This document shows positions 1 through 5,063 of a stretch of 5,063 nt of DNA, piece after piece. A program made the translations under genes and the position numbers. The stretch is from JARLFX01 sp036404255 (lineage in GTDB: Bacteria; Acidobacteriota; Terriglobia; Terriglobales; Acidobacteriaceae): NCBI GenBank assembly GCA_036404255.1, contig DASWOP010000044.1, positions 1 to 5,063 on the forward strand, written 5' to 3'. Numbering within the stretch: the stretch's first letter is position 1; the number at the start of each line of letters is the position of its first letter. The notes below the pieces were generated by a model, which saw only the letters and a program-made list of their open reading frames with translations, ran no database searches and was not told the DNA's origin.

Positions 1-2
1 CA

Positions 3-50
3 GTATTGCGCCAGGTCTTCGGCGAGTATAAAGAAACCATCACAATCTAA
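3..50 (+). CDS. Possible C-terminal tail of a convergent gene
   Basis: The frame starting at base 3 is open from the left edge to a TAA at 48-50 and reads VLRQVFGEYKETITI, a plausible protein C-terminus with mostly G/C third positions. It would point towards gcvPB, with the gap at 51-142 and the terminator between them. Fifteen codons are too few to identify a family, and another plus-strand frame is also open, to 87. The call is weak. Confidence 0.25.
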   Translation, partial: VLRQVFGEYKETITI

Positions 51-66
51 TAGCTTGTTAGTCGGG

Positions 67-110
67 AAAAATAAAAGAGTGTCACTCTGAGCGTAGCGGA
101 GAATCTCAGA
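67..110 (-). terminator. Probable intrinsic terminator of the gcv operon
   Basis: Read on the minus strand after gcvPB, TCTGAG and CTCAGA (plus-strand 105-110 and 86-91) form a perfect 6-bp inverted repeat with a 13-nt loop. This is followed by the small palindrome GAGTGACACTC (77-87) and then a U-rich run TTTTATTTTT (67-76). The palindrome abuts the U-run, as expected for a rho-independent terminator. Its stem is short (4 bp with a 3-nt loop) and partly competes with the larger hairpin, so its strength is uncertain. The plus-strand text around 79-113 resembles a dispersed intergenic repeat. Confidence 0.55.
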
Positions 111-113
111 CGC
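79..113. repeat. Possible dispersed intergenic repeat of the CTGAGCG-AGCGGAGAATCTC type
   Basis: The segment TCACTCTGAGCGTAGCGGAG continuing to AATCTCAGAC resembles a short motif (TCATCCTGAGCGAAGCGGAGAATCTC and variants) that I recall recurring between genes in Acidobacteriota and some other phyla. Only one copy is in this window, so its repetitive nature cannot be shown here. It supplies the 6-bp inverted repeat of the operon terminator. Confidence 0.4.
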
Positions 114-142
114 CTATTGCGCCACAAATTCCAGGTACCCGT

Positions 143-1681
143 CTACCACTCCTTGACCGCACTATCCACCTGTACACTCTCCGCCGGCCCCTTCCACCGC
201 AACACCGGCTTCCGCGCCGCCGCAGTCTCATCCAGCCGCGAGAGTCGCGTCGTATATGGCGCATTCAGCAGGTGTTCAGGATTGTCTTCCGCTTCGCGTG
301 CGATCTGCTTCATCGCACCCACAAACAGATCGAGCTCTTCCTTCGATTCACTCTCCGTCGGCTCAATCATCATGGCGCCATGCACGATCATCGGGAACGA
401 AACCGTATAGGGATGGAAGCCGAAGTCGATCAGTCGCTTCGCCATGTCGCCGGTCTTTACGCCCGTCTTGTTCTGCCGCCGGTCAGAGAAGACCACTTCA
501 TGCAGCGTCCGCGTCTTGAATGGCAACTCAAAAGTATCCTCTAGGCGTGCGCGCACATAGTTCGCATTCAGCACGGCGTCCTCCGTCGTCTGGCGCAGGC
601 CGTCCGGTCCATTGGCCAGAATGTAAGCCAGAGCGCGGATGAACATGCCGAAGTTGCCGTACCACGCGCGCACCCGTCCCACGCTCTGCGGACGGTTATA
701 GTCCAGTGCCAGCGTGCCATTCGCATTCGTGCGGACGACTGGTGTCGGCAGAAACGGCTCCAGAAATTTCTTGCACGCCACCGGTCCAGAGCCGGGCCCA
801 CCACCGCCATGCGGCGTAGAAAATGTCTTGTGCAGATTCAGGTGCATCACGTCCGCACCAAAGTCGCCGGGCCGCGTCTTACCGCACAGCGCATTCATGT
901 TCGCGCCATCCATGTAGAGCAGCGCGCCCTTCGCGTGCAGAATCTCCGCGATCTTGTGAATGTCCGATTCAAACACGCCAATGGTCGATGGATTGGTGAG
1001 CATCAGCGCGGCAGTATCTTCATCCACCATCCTCTCCAACTCCGCGAGATCGACCATGCCCTGTGCATTCGATTTCAGATTCGCAATGGTGTAGCCGCAC
1101 ATCGCCGCCGTCGCCGGATTGGTGCCGTGGGCAGAGTCGGGAATCAAAATCTTGCTGCGCGCGTTGCCCTTCGACTCGTGATAAGCACGCACCAGCAGAA
1201 TGCCGGTGAACTCCCCATGCGCGCCCGCCGCGGGCTGTAGCGTTACCGCGTCCATGCCCGTGATCTCCAGCAGACACTCGGAGAGCAGCTTCATAATGCC
1301 CAGCGCGCCCTGCGAGAGCGACTCCGGCTGATACGGATGCGCTTCAGCCAGCCCTTCCAGCCGCGCCACGAATTCGTTCACCCGCGGGTTGTACTTCATC
1401 GTGCAACTGCCAAGCGGATACATGCCCAGGTCGATGGCGTAGTTCCACGTACTCAGCCGCGTGAAGTGGCGGATGATCTCAATCTCAGAGAGCTCCGGCA
1501 TCACACCCAGGTCCGCGCGTTCGCTCGCGCCCAGCAACGCCGCAGCATCCACCGCAGGCACATCCAGCGGCGGCAGCTTGTAGCCGCGCTTACCCGGCGA
1601 AGACTTCTCAAAGATGAGGTCTTCATTCTGATTCACGTGCGTGGTCGCTTTACGCGGGGTTGCTATGAATTTATCTGGCAC
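143..1681 (-). CDS. gcvPB: Glycine dehydrogenase (decarboxylating) subunit 2, PLP-binding
   Basis: This is the C-terminal, PLP-carrying half of the split P-protein, partner of GcvPA. It has 512 residues from the GTG at 1681, slightly longer than the 480-500 usual for the family. That start is chosen because GGAG lies 7 nt upstream and the GTG overlaps the previous stop (TAGTG). The alternative GTG at 1729 adds 16 unlikely residues and lies inside the upstream gene. Motifs, numbered from 1681: NQNEDLIFEKSSPGKRGY (17-34), STWNYAIDLGMYPLGSCTMKYNPRVNE (77-103), LQPAAGAHGEFTG (148-160), PDSAHGTNPATAAMCGY (181-197), MDGANMNA (257-264), and NLHKTFSTPHGGGGPGSGP (282-300) with the PLP lysine at K285. 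FPMIVHGAMMIEPTESESKEELD falls near 429-451. All catalytic parts are present. It is the last gene of the operon, with a terminator about 33-75 nt beyond its stop. Confidence 0.97.
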   Translation of the reverse strand: MPDKFIATPRKATTHVNQNEDLIFEKSSPGKRGYKLPPLDVPAVDAAALLGASERADLGVMPELSEIEIIRHFTRLSTWNYAIDLGMYPLGSCTMKYNPRVNEFVARLEGLAEAHPYQPESLSQGALGIMKLLSECLLEITGMDAVTLQPAAGAHGEFTGILLVRAYHESKGNARSKILIPDSAHGTNPATAAMCGYTIANLKSNAQGMVDLAELERMVDEDTAALMLTNPSTIGVFESDIHKIAEILHAKGALLYMDGANMNALCGKTRPGDFGADVMHLNLHKTFSTPHGGGGPGSGPVACKKFLEPFLPTPVVRTNANGTLALDYNRPQSVGRVRAWYGNFGMFIRALAYILANGPDGLRQTTEDAVLNANYVRARLEDTFELPFKTRTLHEVVFSDRRQNKTGVKTGDMAKRLIDFGFHPYTVSFPMIVHGAMMIEPTESESKEELDLFVGAMKQIAREAEDNPEHLLNAPYTTRLSRLDETAAARKPVLRWKGPAESVQVDSAVKEW

Positions 1682-1899
1682 TACTGAACTCCGTTCGGAT
1701 TCGAAGAATCTGGAAGAGCCATCACCCACATGGCACAGCTAATGACCCCGATATTTGAGGTAAGCAGTAAAATTTCAGCTTCCAGCCGATGTAAACGATT
1801 TAAAAAAAAGTATGTACACAAAAAAAGTATGAGGAGCTGCCCAAGAAATTGGGCGGTCAACAGCATCGTAAAGTGTCGTAATGAGAGTCGTTTTGCCAT
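1681..1899 (-). CDS. Small two-helix membrane protein of unknown function
   Basis: This 72-residue protein is not one I recognise. The ATG at 1899 is chosen over the ATG at 1905 because AGGAG abuts the earlier ATG with no spacer but sits 6 nt before this one. The N-terminus MAKRLSLRH is basic. It is followed by a strongly hydrophobic segment at about 10-34 (TMLLTAQFLGQLLILFLCTYFF), a short polar turn NRLHRLEAE, and a second hydrophobic segment at about 44-62 (ILLLTSNIGVISCAMWVMAL). The tail PDSSNPNGVQ is polar. Two transmembrane helices in a hairpin, probably with both ends cytoplasmic, fit this pattern. The gene sits 9 nt after the acidic gene, and its stop TAG shares a base with the gcvPB GTG start. 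The interior is AT-rich (about 40% GC) and has T7 and T8 tracts. Good start signals and tight coupling argue for a real gene; the odd composition and lack of recognisable homologues argue for caution. Confidence 0.68.
   Translation of the reverse strand: MAKRLSLRHFTMLLTAQFLGQLLILFLCTYFFLNRLHRLEAEILLLTSNIGVISCAMWVMALPDSSNPNGVQ
1689..1692 (-). promoter_or_regulatory. Ribosome binding site of gcvPB, inside the small membrane gene
   Basis: GGAG lies 7 nt before the GTG at 1681, which shares its first base with the TAG stop of the upstream gene. The arrangement indicates translational coupling and fixes the gcvPB start. Confidence 0.72.
1803..1831. repeat. Direct repeat with A-tracts inside the small membrane gene
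   Basis: The 12-mer AAAAAAAGTATG occurs at 1803-1814 and again at 1820-1831, 17 bases apart. On the coding (minus) strand these give T8 and T7 runs in codons for the first membrane helix. The 17-base offset is not a multiple of three, so deletion between the copies would shift the frame. Confidence 0.8.
1839..1854 (-). other. Perfect hairpin inside the small membrane gene
   Basis: GCCCAA-TTTC-TTGGGC on the coding strand is a perfect 6-bp stem with a 4-nt loop (GAAA loop on the other strand). It encodes A-Q-F-L-G-Q in the first membrane segment. In the transcript an 11-12 nt spacer separates it from the T7 run, longer than in a standard terminator. It could pause or attenuate transcription before gcvPB, or be incidental. 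Confidence 0.4.
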
Positions 1900-1905
1900 G
1901 AGCAT

Positions 1906-1910
1906 CTCCT
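1906..1910 (-). promoter_or_regulatory. Ribosome binding site of the small membrane gene, overlapping the upstream stop
   Basis: AGGAG overlaps the TAG stop of the acidic-protein gene (TAGGAG). It abuts the ATG at 1905 with no spacer and is 6 nt from the ATG at 1899, which decides the start in favour of 1899. Confidence 0.7.
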
Positions 1911-2247
1911 AGAACTCCACCATCTCGTCGTCAATCATAAAGCTGCCCGCCTGCGGTCCGGTCACATCCTCTTCGCGCAGCGACACGGCAAACACAATGC
2001 CGTTTTCAAACTCAATCGTCAGCGCGGCAAACTCTTCCAGTTGCGCCTGCACCACCGTATCTCCAATCTGCGCGCACAGCACATCGCGATAGCCCGGCTC
2101 GCCGAAGGAGAAGGAACCGTCTTCCAATAGCACCGAAGGCCACGCATACAGCGTCACCAGCGGCCCCTCGAACTCGAGCACAAGATAGTCCTGCACGAAC
2201 GCGACCGATGTAAGCTCTTCGCCAATGATGTCGCTGAACTCAGCCAT
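1909..2247 (-). CDS. Conserved-looking small acidic protein of unknown function
   Basis: I cannot assign a family with confidence. The product is 112 residues from the ATG at 2247, chosen because AAGGAG lies 7 nt upstream; a GTG one codon earlier (2250) would be only 4 nt from it. The protein has 23 acidic residues (15 Glu, 8 Asp), only two Arg and no Lys, so its isoelectric point should be very low. There is no signal peptide or membrane helix. Alternating hydrophobic stretches (ELTSVAFVQDYLVLEFEG, LVTLYAW, ALTIEFENGIVFAVSL) suggest a mostly beta fold. GEPGYRDVLCAQIGDTVV (49-66) looks like a conserved motif, and the tail IDDEMVEF is acidic. It starts on the gcvPA stop (TGATG), and its own stop overlaps the next gene's ribosome binding site, so it is co-translated with the P-protein subunits. 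A link to P-protein assembly or regulation is only suggested by position. Confidence 0.85.
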   Translation of the reverse strand: MAEFSDIIGEELTSVAFVQDYLVLEFEGPLVTLYAWPSVLLEDGSFSFGEPGYRDVLCAQIGDTVVQAQLEEFAALTIEFENGIVFAVSLREEDVTGPQAGSFMIDDEMVEF

Positions 2248-3617
2248 CACTTCACTCCTTGCAGCGCTTTAGCCGCCGCATCAATCTGCGTCTTCGCCGT
2301 CAACTCCGTGCAGCACCACAGCGTCGCATTCTCTCCCAGCTCTGGATACCACTTGCTCAGCGCCAGCCCGCCGATGATCTTCTTCCCTAGCAGTGCGTCG
2401 TTCGTCTGCGCAGCAGACTTCGGCAGATCCAGCACAAACTCATGGAAGCGTGGCGCGCCCTCAAACAGTAGCTTCGCCCCGCTCGCCTTCGCCAGCGCGT
2501 CAGCAGCGTAATGCGCCTTCGCCAGATTCTGTTCGGCAAGCTCCTTCATACCTTCCTTGCCGTATACCGTCAGGAAGATCGTCGCCATCAGCGCCACCAG
2601 TGCCTGATTGGTGCAGATGTTCGATGTCGCCTTCTCGCGGCGGATATGCTGCTCGCGCGTCGAGAGCGTCAGCACAAATCCGCGCACGCCGTTCTTGTCT
2701 TTCGTCTCGCCTACCAGCCGTCCCGGCATCTGCCGCACAAACTTTTCCTTGCACGCGATCACGCCGCAGTACGGCCCGCCATATCCCACGGCCACGCCAA
2801 AGCTCTGCGCCTCCAGCGAAACAATGTCCGCCTCTGCCGGCGGCTTCACAATGCCAAGCGAGATTGCCTCCGCGATAGACACAATCAGCAGAGCGCCTTT
2901 CTTATGCGCGATCTCCGCCACGGCTGCCACATCTTCAATCGTGCCAAAGAAGTTTGGCGACTGGATCAGCACGCACGCCGTATCGCTTGTAATGGCAGCG
3001 TCTATCGCCGTCAGGTCTACACGCCCGGTCGGCAGATAGCCAACCTCGCTCAGCGGAATCCCCTGGTGCTGCAGCGCCGTGTGGATCACCTCGCGATACT
3101 CTGGATGCACCGTCCGCGCCAGCACCGCGGCATTGCGCCCGGTCACGCGCACGGACATCATCACCGCCTCCGCTGCGCCGGTCGAACCGTCATACATCGA
3201 CGCGTTCGCGATCTCCATGCCCGTCAGCTCGCAGATCATCGTCTGAAACTCAAACATCGCCATCAGCGTGCCCTGAGCGATCTCCGGCTGGTAGGGGGTA
3301 TAGCTGGTCAGGAATTCGCCGCGCTGGATCAGGCTGTCGATGATGACCGGCCGATAGTGCCGGTACGCGCCCGCGCCCAGAAAACTGGTATAGCCCGCCC
3401 CATTCGCGCCCGAGCCGATCTCGCCCGACGCGCTGTTCGCGGCAAAAGCCTTGAAGCGTTCAATGATCTCAGACTCAGCATGCTGCCGCGGAATATTCAG
3501 ATCGCGATGCAGTTGGTATTCAGCAGGAATGGTAGTAAAAAGATCGTCAATAGCCGCCACGCCGATGGCGGCGAGCATCTCCTTGCGATCAGCGGGCGAC
3601 TTAGGAAGGTATCGCAT
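2247..3617 (-). CDS. gcvPA: Glycine dehydrogenase (decarboxylating) subunit 1
   Basis: This is the N-terminal half of the split P-protein. With GcvPB it forms the PLP enzyme that decarboxylates glycine and loads the aminomethyl group on GcvH. It is 456 residues against about 450 for the family. The start MRYLPKSPADRKEML is canonical, and the ATG has GAGGTGGA directly upstream. Family motifs in order: FLGAGAYRHYRP (79-90), RGEFLTSYTPYQPEIAQGTL (99-118), FEFQTMICELTGM (122-134), NASMYDGSTGAAEA (138-151), YGGPYCGV (279-286), GRLVGETKD (299-307) and REQHIRREKATSNICTNQ (321-338). A short Gly/Ser/Ala-rich stretch at about 60-75 precedes FLGAGAY. The catalytic lysine is not expected here, since it lies in GcvPB. 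The stop TGA overlaps the next gene's ATG by one base, and the last codons contain that gene's ribosome binding site. Confidence 0.98.
   Translation of the reverse strand: MRYLPKSPADRKEMLAAIGVAAIDDLFTTIPAEYQLHRDLNIPRQHAESEIIERFKAFAANSASGEIGSGANGAGYTSFLGAGAYRHYRPVIIDSLIQRGEFLTSYTPYQPEIAQGTLMAMFEFQTMICELTGMEIANASMYDGSTGAAEAVMMSVRVTGRNAAVLARTVHPEYREVIHTALQHQGIPLSEVGYLPTGRVDLTAIDAAITSDTACVLIQSPNFFGTIEDVAAVAEIAHKKGALLIVSIAEAISLGIVKPPAEADIVSLEAQSFGVAVGYGGPYCGVIACKEKFVRQMPGRLVGETKDKNGVRGFVLTLSTREQHIRREKATSNICTNQALVALMATIFLTVYGKEGMKELAEQNLAKAHYAADALAKASGAKLLFEGAPRFHEFVLDLPKSAAQTNDALLGKKIIGGLALSKWYPELGENATLWCCTELTAKTQIDAAAKALQGVK
2255..2260 (-). promoter_or_regulatory. Ribosome binding site of the acidic-protein gene, inside gcvPA
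   Basis: AAGGAG is followed by a 7-nt spacer and ATG at 2247. It lies within the last codons of gcvPA, so ribosomes ending gcvPA can re-start directly. The spacing favours ATG 2247 over GTG 2250 (4 nt). Confidence 0.75.
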
Positions 3618-3674
3618 TCCACCTCGGAATCATTTTAGAGCTATTGCTGTTTCATCGAAGATGTTGAGGCAGAA

Positions 3675-4064
3675 TTAGTGCCCGGTCTCTTCGCTGACAA
3701 ATTTTTCGTAGTCTGCTGCAGAGAGCAGGGAGGCCGCCTCATCCGGCGCGCTCAACGTGAGCTTGATCATCCACGTCGTGTTCGCATCGGTATTAATCTT
3801 CTCCGGCGCTCCGGTCAGCTCTTCGTTCACTGCGGTGACCGTACCGCTCACCGGAGCATACAGATCGCTCACGGCCTTCACGGATTCCACGTTGCCGAAG
3901 ACCTTGTGCGCTTCCACGGTTGCCCCAACCTTGGGCAGGTCGACAAACACGATGTCGCCCAGCGAACTCTGCGCATAGTCAGTGATGCCGACGGTGCCAT
4001 TCGCGCCGTCAATCTGGATCCACTCATGCTCTTTGGTGTAGAGGTACTCGGTAGGATACGCCAT
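3675..4064 (-). CDS. gcvH: Glycine cleavage system H protein (lipoyl carrier)
   Basis: GcvH is the small cytoplasmic lipoyl-protein that shuttles the aminomethyl intermediate from the P-protein to GcvT and is then reoxidised by dihydrolipoyl dehydrogenase. It is 129 residues, the usual family length. The N-terminus MAYPTEYLYTKEHEW matches the typical family start. The lipoylation segment FGNVESVKAVSDLYAP (56-71) contains the acceptor lysine K63, followed by PVSGTVTAVNEEL. The C-terminus WMIKLTLS with a following acidic helix is also typical. The ATG at 4064 is preceded by a purine-rich stretch, GGAGAAGAG, with the AAGAG part 6 nt from the start. It lies between gcvT (95-nt gap) and gcvPA (57-nt gap), the only loosely spaced genes in an otherwise packed operon. 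Nothing is missing or unusual. Confidence 0.98.
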   Translation of the reverse strand: MAYPTEYLYTKEHEWIQIDGANGTVGITDYAQSSLGDIVFVDLPKVGATVEAHKVFGNVESVKAVSDLYAPVSGTVTAVNEELTGAPEKINTDANTTWMIKLTLSAPDEAASLLSAADYEKFVSEETGH

Positions 4065-4111
4065 GGCTTACTCTTCTCCGTTTTCCAGTTTGATTGTAGT
4101 GTTTCGGAAAC

Positions 4112-4146
4112 TTCCATCGGTGCAAAACTTCAGAAATTTGATGGAA
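4112..4146 (-). other. Possible hairpin in the gcvT-gcvH gap
   Basis: TTCCATC and GATGGAA (4140-4146 and 4112-4118 read on the minus strand) form a 7-bp perfect inverted repeat with a 21-nt loop, extendable by one G-U pair. There is no following U-run, so it is not an intrinsic terminator. The 95-nt gap shows no convincing -35/-10 pair. A role in mRNA processing or stability is only a guess. Confidence 0.3.
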
Positions 4147-4159
4147 AGCCGCGCAAATC

Positions 4160-5063
4160 CTATGTTTTTACGCGTTTATAGAACGGCGTCGGTACAACCT
4201 TCGCCTTCACCGCCTGCCCGCGAATCTCCACCGCCACTTCCGTATCCAGCGCGCTAAACTCCATCGGCACAAACGCCAGCGCGATGTTCTTCTTCAGGAA
4301 CGGCGCAGGCGATCCGCTCGTAACCACGCCAATCGCGCGCCCATCCGGCGCCAGCACCGGATAGCCATCCCGGCCAATGCCGCGCTCTAGCATTTCCAGC
4401 CCCACCAGTCTGCGCTGCGGCCCGCTCGCAGCCTGTACGGCGAGCAGAGCATCGCGCCCTACAAAGTCGCCCTTATCCAGCTTTGCATAGCGCCCCAGGT
4501 TGGCCTCAAACACATTCACGCTGTCCGAAATCTCATGCCCATAGAGCGCCATGGCAGACTCCAGCCGCAACGTATTGCGCGCGCCCAGCCCACACGGCAC
4601 AATGCCAAACTCAGCACCAGCCGCCAGCACCTCGCCCCACACCCGCGCCGAAGTCGGCTCGTCCGATGGAATATAAATCTCGAACCCATCCTCGCCCGTG
4701 TATCCCGTACGCGCGATCAGCACGTTATAGAGCCCGCAGACTTTGCCCCACGCGAACCAGTAATTCTTGATCGTGCTCAGGTCCGTATCCGTCAGCTTCT
4801 GCAGCACCTGCGCGGCGCGCGGCCCCTGGATGGCGAGTTGAGTGTAGTGGTCGGAGTAATCGTTGATGTGCGTTCCCGGCATTGCACCCACGGTGTCGCG
4901 CACCCAGCGAATATCCTTCTCACGCGTTCCCGCGTTGATGACCAGCAGATAGTCGTTCTCACTCAGCTTGTGAACTACGACATCGTCCACAAAAGTGCCA
5001 TTCGGATAGAGCATCGCGGAGTACTGCGCCTGTCCCACCGCGAGCTTCGATGCATCGTTCATG
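4160..5063 (-). CDS. gcvT: Glycine cleavage system T protein (aminomethyltransferase), 5'-truncated by window edge
   Basis: GcvT transfers the methylene carbon from aminomethyl-lipoyl-GcvH to tetrahydrofolate, giving 5,10-methylene-THF and ammonia in the cytoplasm. The visible part is about 300 residues. The family is normally about 360-375, so roughly 70-80 N-terminal residues lie beyond the right edge. The ATG at 5062 is internal: it begins MNDASKLAVGQAQYSAML, a core family segment rather than a start. Visible motifs, numbered from that Met, are the folate-site region TFVDD (23-27), NAGTREKD (43-50), ARTGYTGEDGFEIYIP (117-132), PCGLGARNTLRLESA (156-170), and the C-terminal barrel with GVVTSG (245-250) and the terminal VVPTPFYKR. 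In GARNTLR the residue usually seen is Asp (GARDTLR); here it is Asn. First visible gene of the operon, 95 nt before gcvH. Identity is very secure; only the start is unseen. Confidence 0.97.
   Translation of the reverse strand, partial: MNDASKLAVGQAQYSAMLYPNGTFVDDVVVHKLSENDYLLVINAGTREKDIRWVRDTVGAMPGTHINDYSDHYTQLAIQGPRAAQVLQKLTDTDLSTIKNYWFAWGKVCGLYNVLIARTGYTGEDGFEIYIPSDEPTSARVWGEVLAAGAEFGIVPCGLGARNTLRLESAMALYGHEISDSVNVFEANLGRYAKLDKGDFVGRDALLAVQAASGPQRRLVGLEMLERGIGRDGYPVLAPDGRAIGVVTSGSPAPFLKKNIALAFVPMEFSALDTEVAVEIRGQAVKAKVVPTPFYKRVKT

Noticed and set aside
1..32. Minus-strand ORF start reading MVSLYSPKTWRNT off the left edge
   Set aside because: The frame is open to the edge, but no Shine-Dalgarno sequence precedes the ATG and too little is visible to support a gene.
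809..1240. Plus-strand ORF of 143 codons opposite gcvPB
   Set aside because: It is Arg/His-rich antisense shadow translation with no start signal or family features.
2511..3638. Long plus-strand ORF of 375 codons opposite gcvPA
   Set aside because: It is a shadow of the high-GC codon pattern of gcvPA: Arg/His-rich, with no recognisable domain and fully antisense to a certain gene.
3618..3674. Internal promoter before gcvPA (TAAAAT as a -10 box)
   Set aside because: No acceptable -35 hexamer occurs 16-18 nt upstream, and the AT-rich hexamer alone is weak evidence.
4065..4159. Internal promoter before gcvH (TTGCAC with TACAAT)
   Set aside because: The spacing is 21 nt, too long for a standard sigma-70 promoter.
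4065..4159. Glycine riboswitch
   Set aside because: The gap is too short and shows no tandem aptamer features. Such an element would be expected upstream of gcvT, outside the window.
5060..5062. ATG at 5062 as the gcvT start
   Set aside because: The following residues are an internal conserved segment of GcvT. The N-terminal 70-80 residues are missing, so the true start lies outside the window.
1..5063. CRISPR array, insertion sequence, tRNA or rRNA genes
   Set aside because: I see no regularly spaced repeats, transposase motifs, cloverleaf segments or rRNA-like sequence. Nearly all bases are accounted for by intact gcv genes.

Overview
The window carries most of a glycine cleavage system operon, all read on the minus strand. 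In transcription order (right to left) it holds gcvT (5' end cut off by the window edge), gcvH, gcvPA, a 112-residue acidic protein of unknown function, a 72-residue membrane protein of unknown function, and gcvPB. The P-protein (glycine decarboxylase) is split into two genes. The sequence is about 58-60% GC with compact coding. The split gcvP, the character of the proteins and an intergenic CTGAGCG-type repeat after gcvPB suggest an Acidobacteriota bacterium of the Terriglobales type. That assignment rests on recall and inference, not on a search.

Layout: 4160-5063 gcvT (C-terminal ~300 residues); 4065-4159 a 95-nt gap with a possible hairpin; 3675-4064 gcvH; 3618-3674 a 57-nt gap; 2247-3617 gcvPA; 1909-2247 acidic protein; 1681-1899 membrane protein; 143-1681 gcvPB; 67-110 a probable intrinsic terminator; 1-60 possibly the tail of a convergent plus-strand gene. 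From gcvPA to gcvPB the genes are nearly fused: gcvPA and the acidic gene share one base (TGATG), the acidic gene's stop overlaps the ribosome binding site of the membrane gene (TAGGAG), and the membrane gene's stop overlaps the gcvPB start (TAGTG). The four genes therefore look translationally coupled.

Together GcvPA and GcvPB form the PLP-dependent decarboxylase, which passes an aminomethyl group to the lipoyl arm of GcvH. GcvT moves the one-carbon unit to tetrahydrofolate and releases ammonia. The fourth component, dihydrolipoyl dehydrogenase, is not here. The operon promoter and any glycine riboswitch would lie upstream of gcvT, outside the window.

The unexplained part is the pair of small genes between the two halves of the P-protein. 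One encodes a strongly acidic, lysine-free protein. The other encodes a two-helix membrane protein in an AT-rich patch (about 40% GC) with T7 and T8 tracts and a perfect hairpin. Everything else is an ordinary, intact gcv operon.
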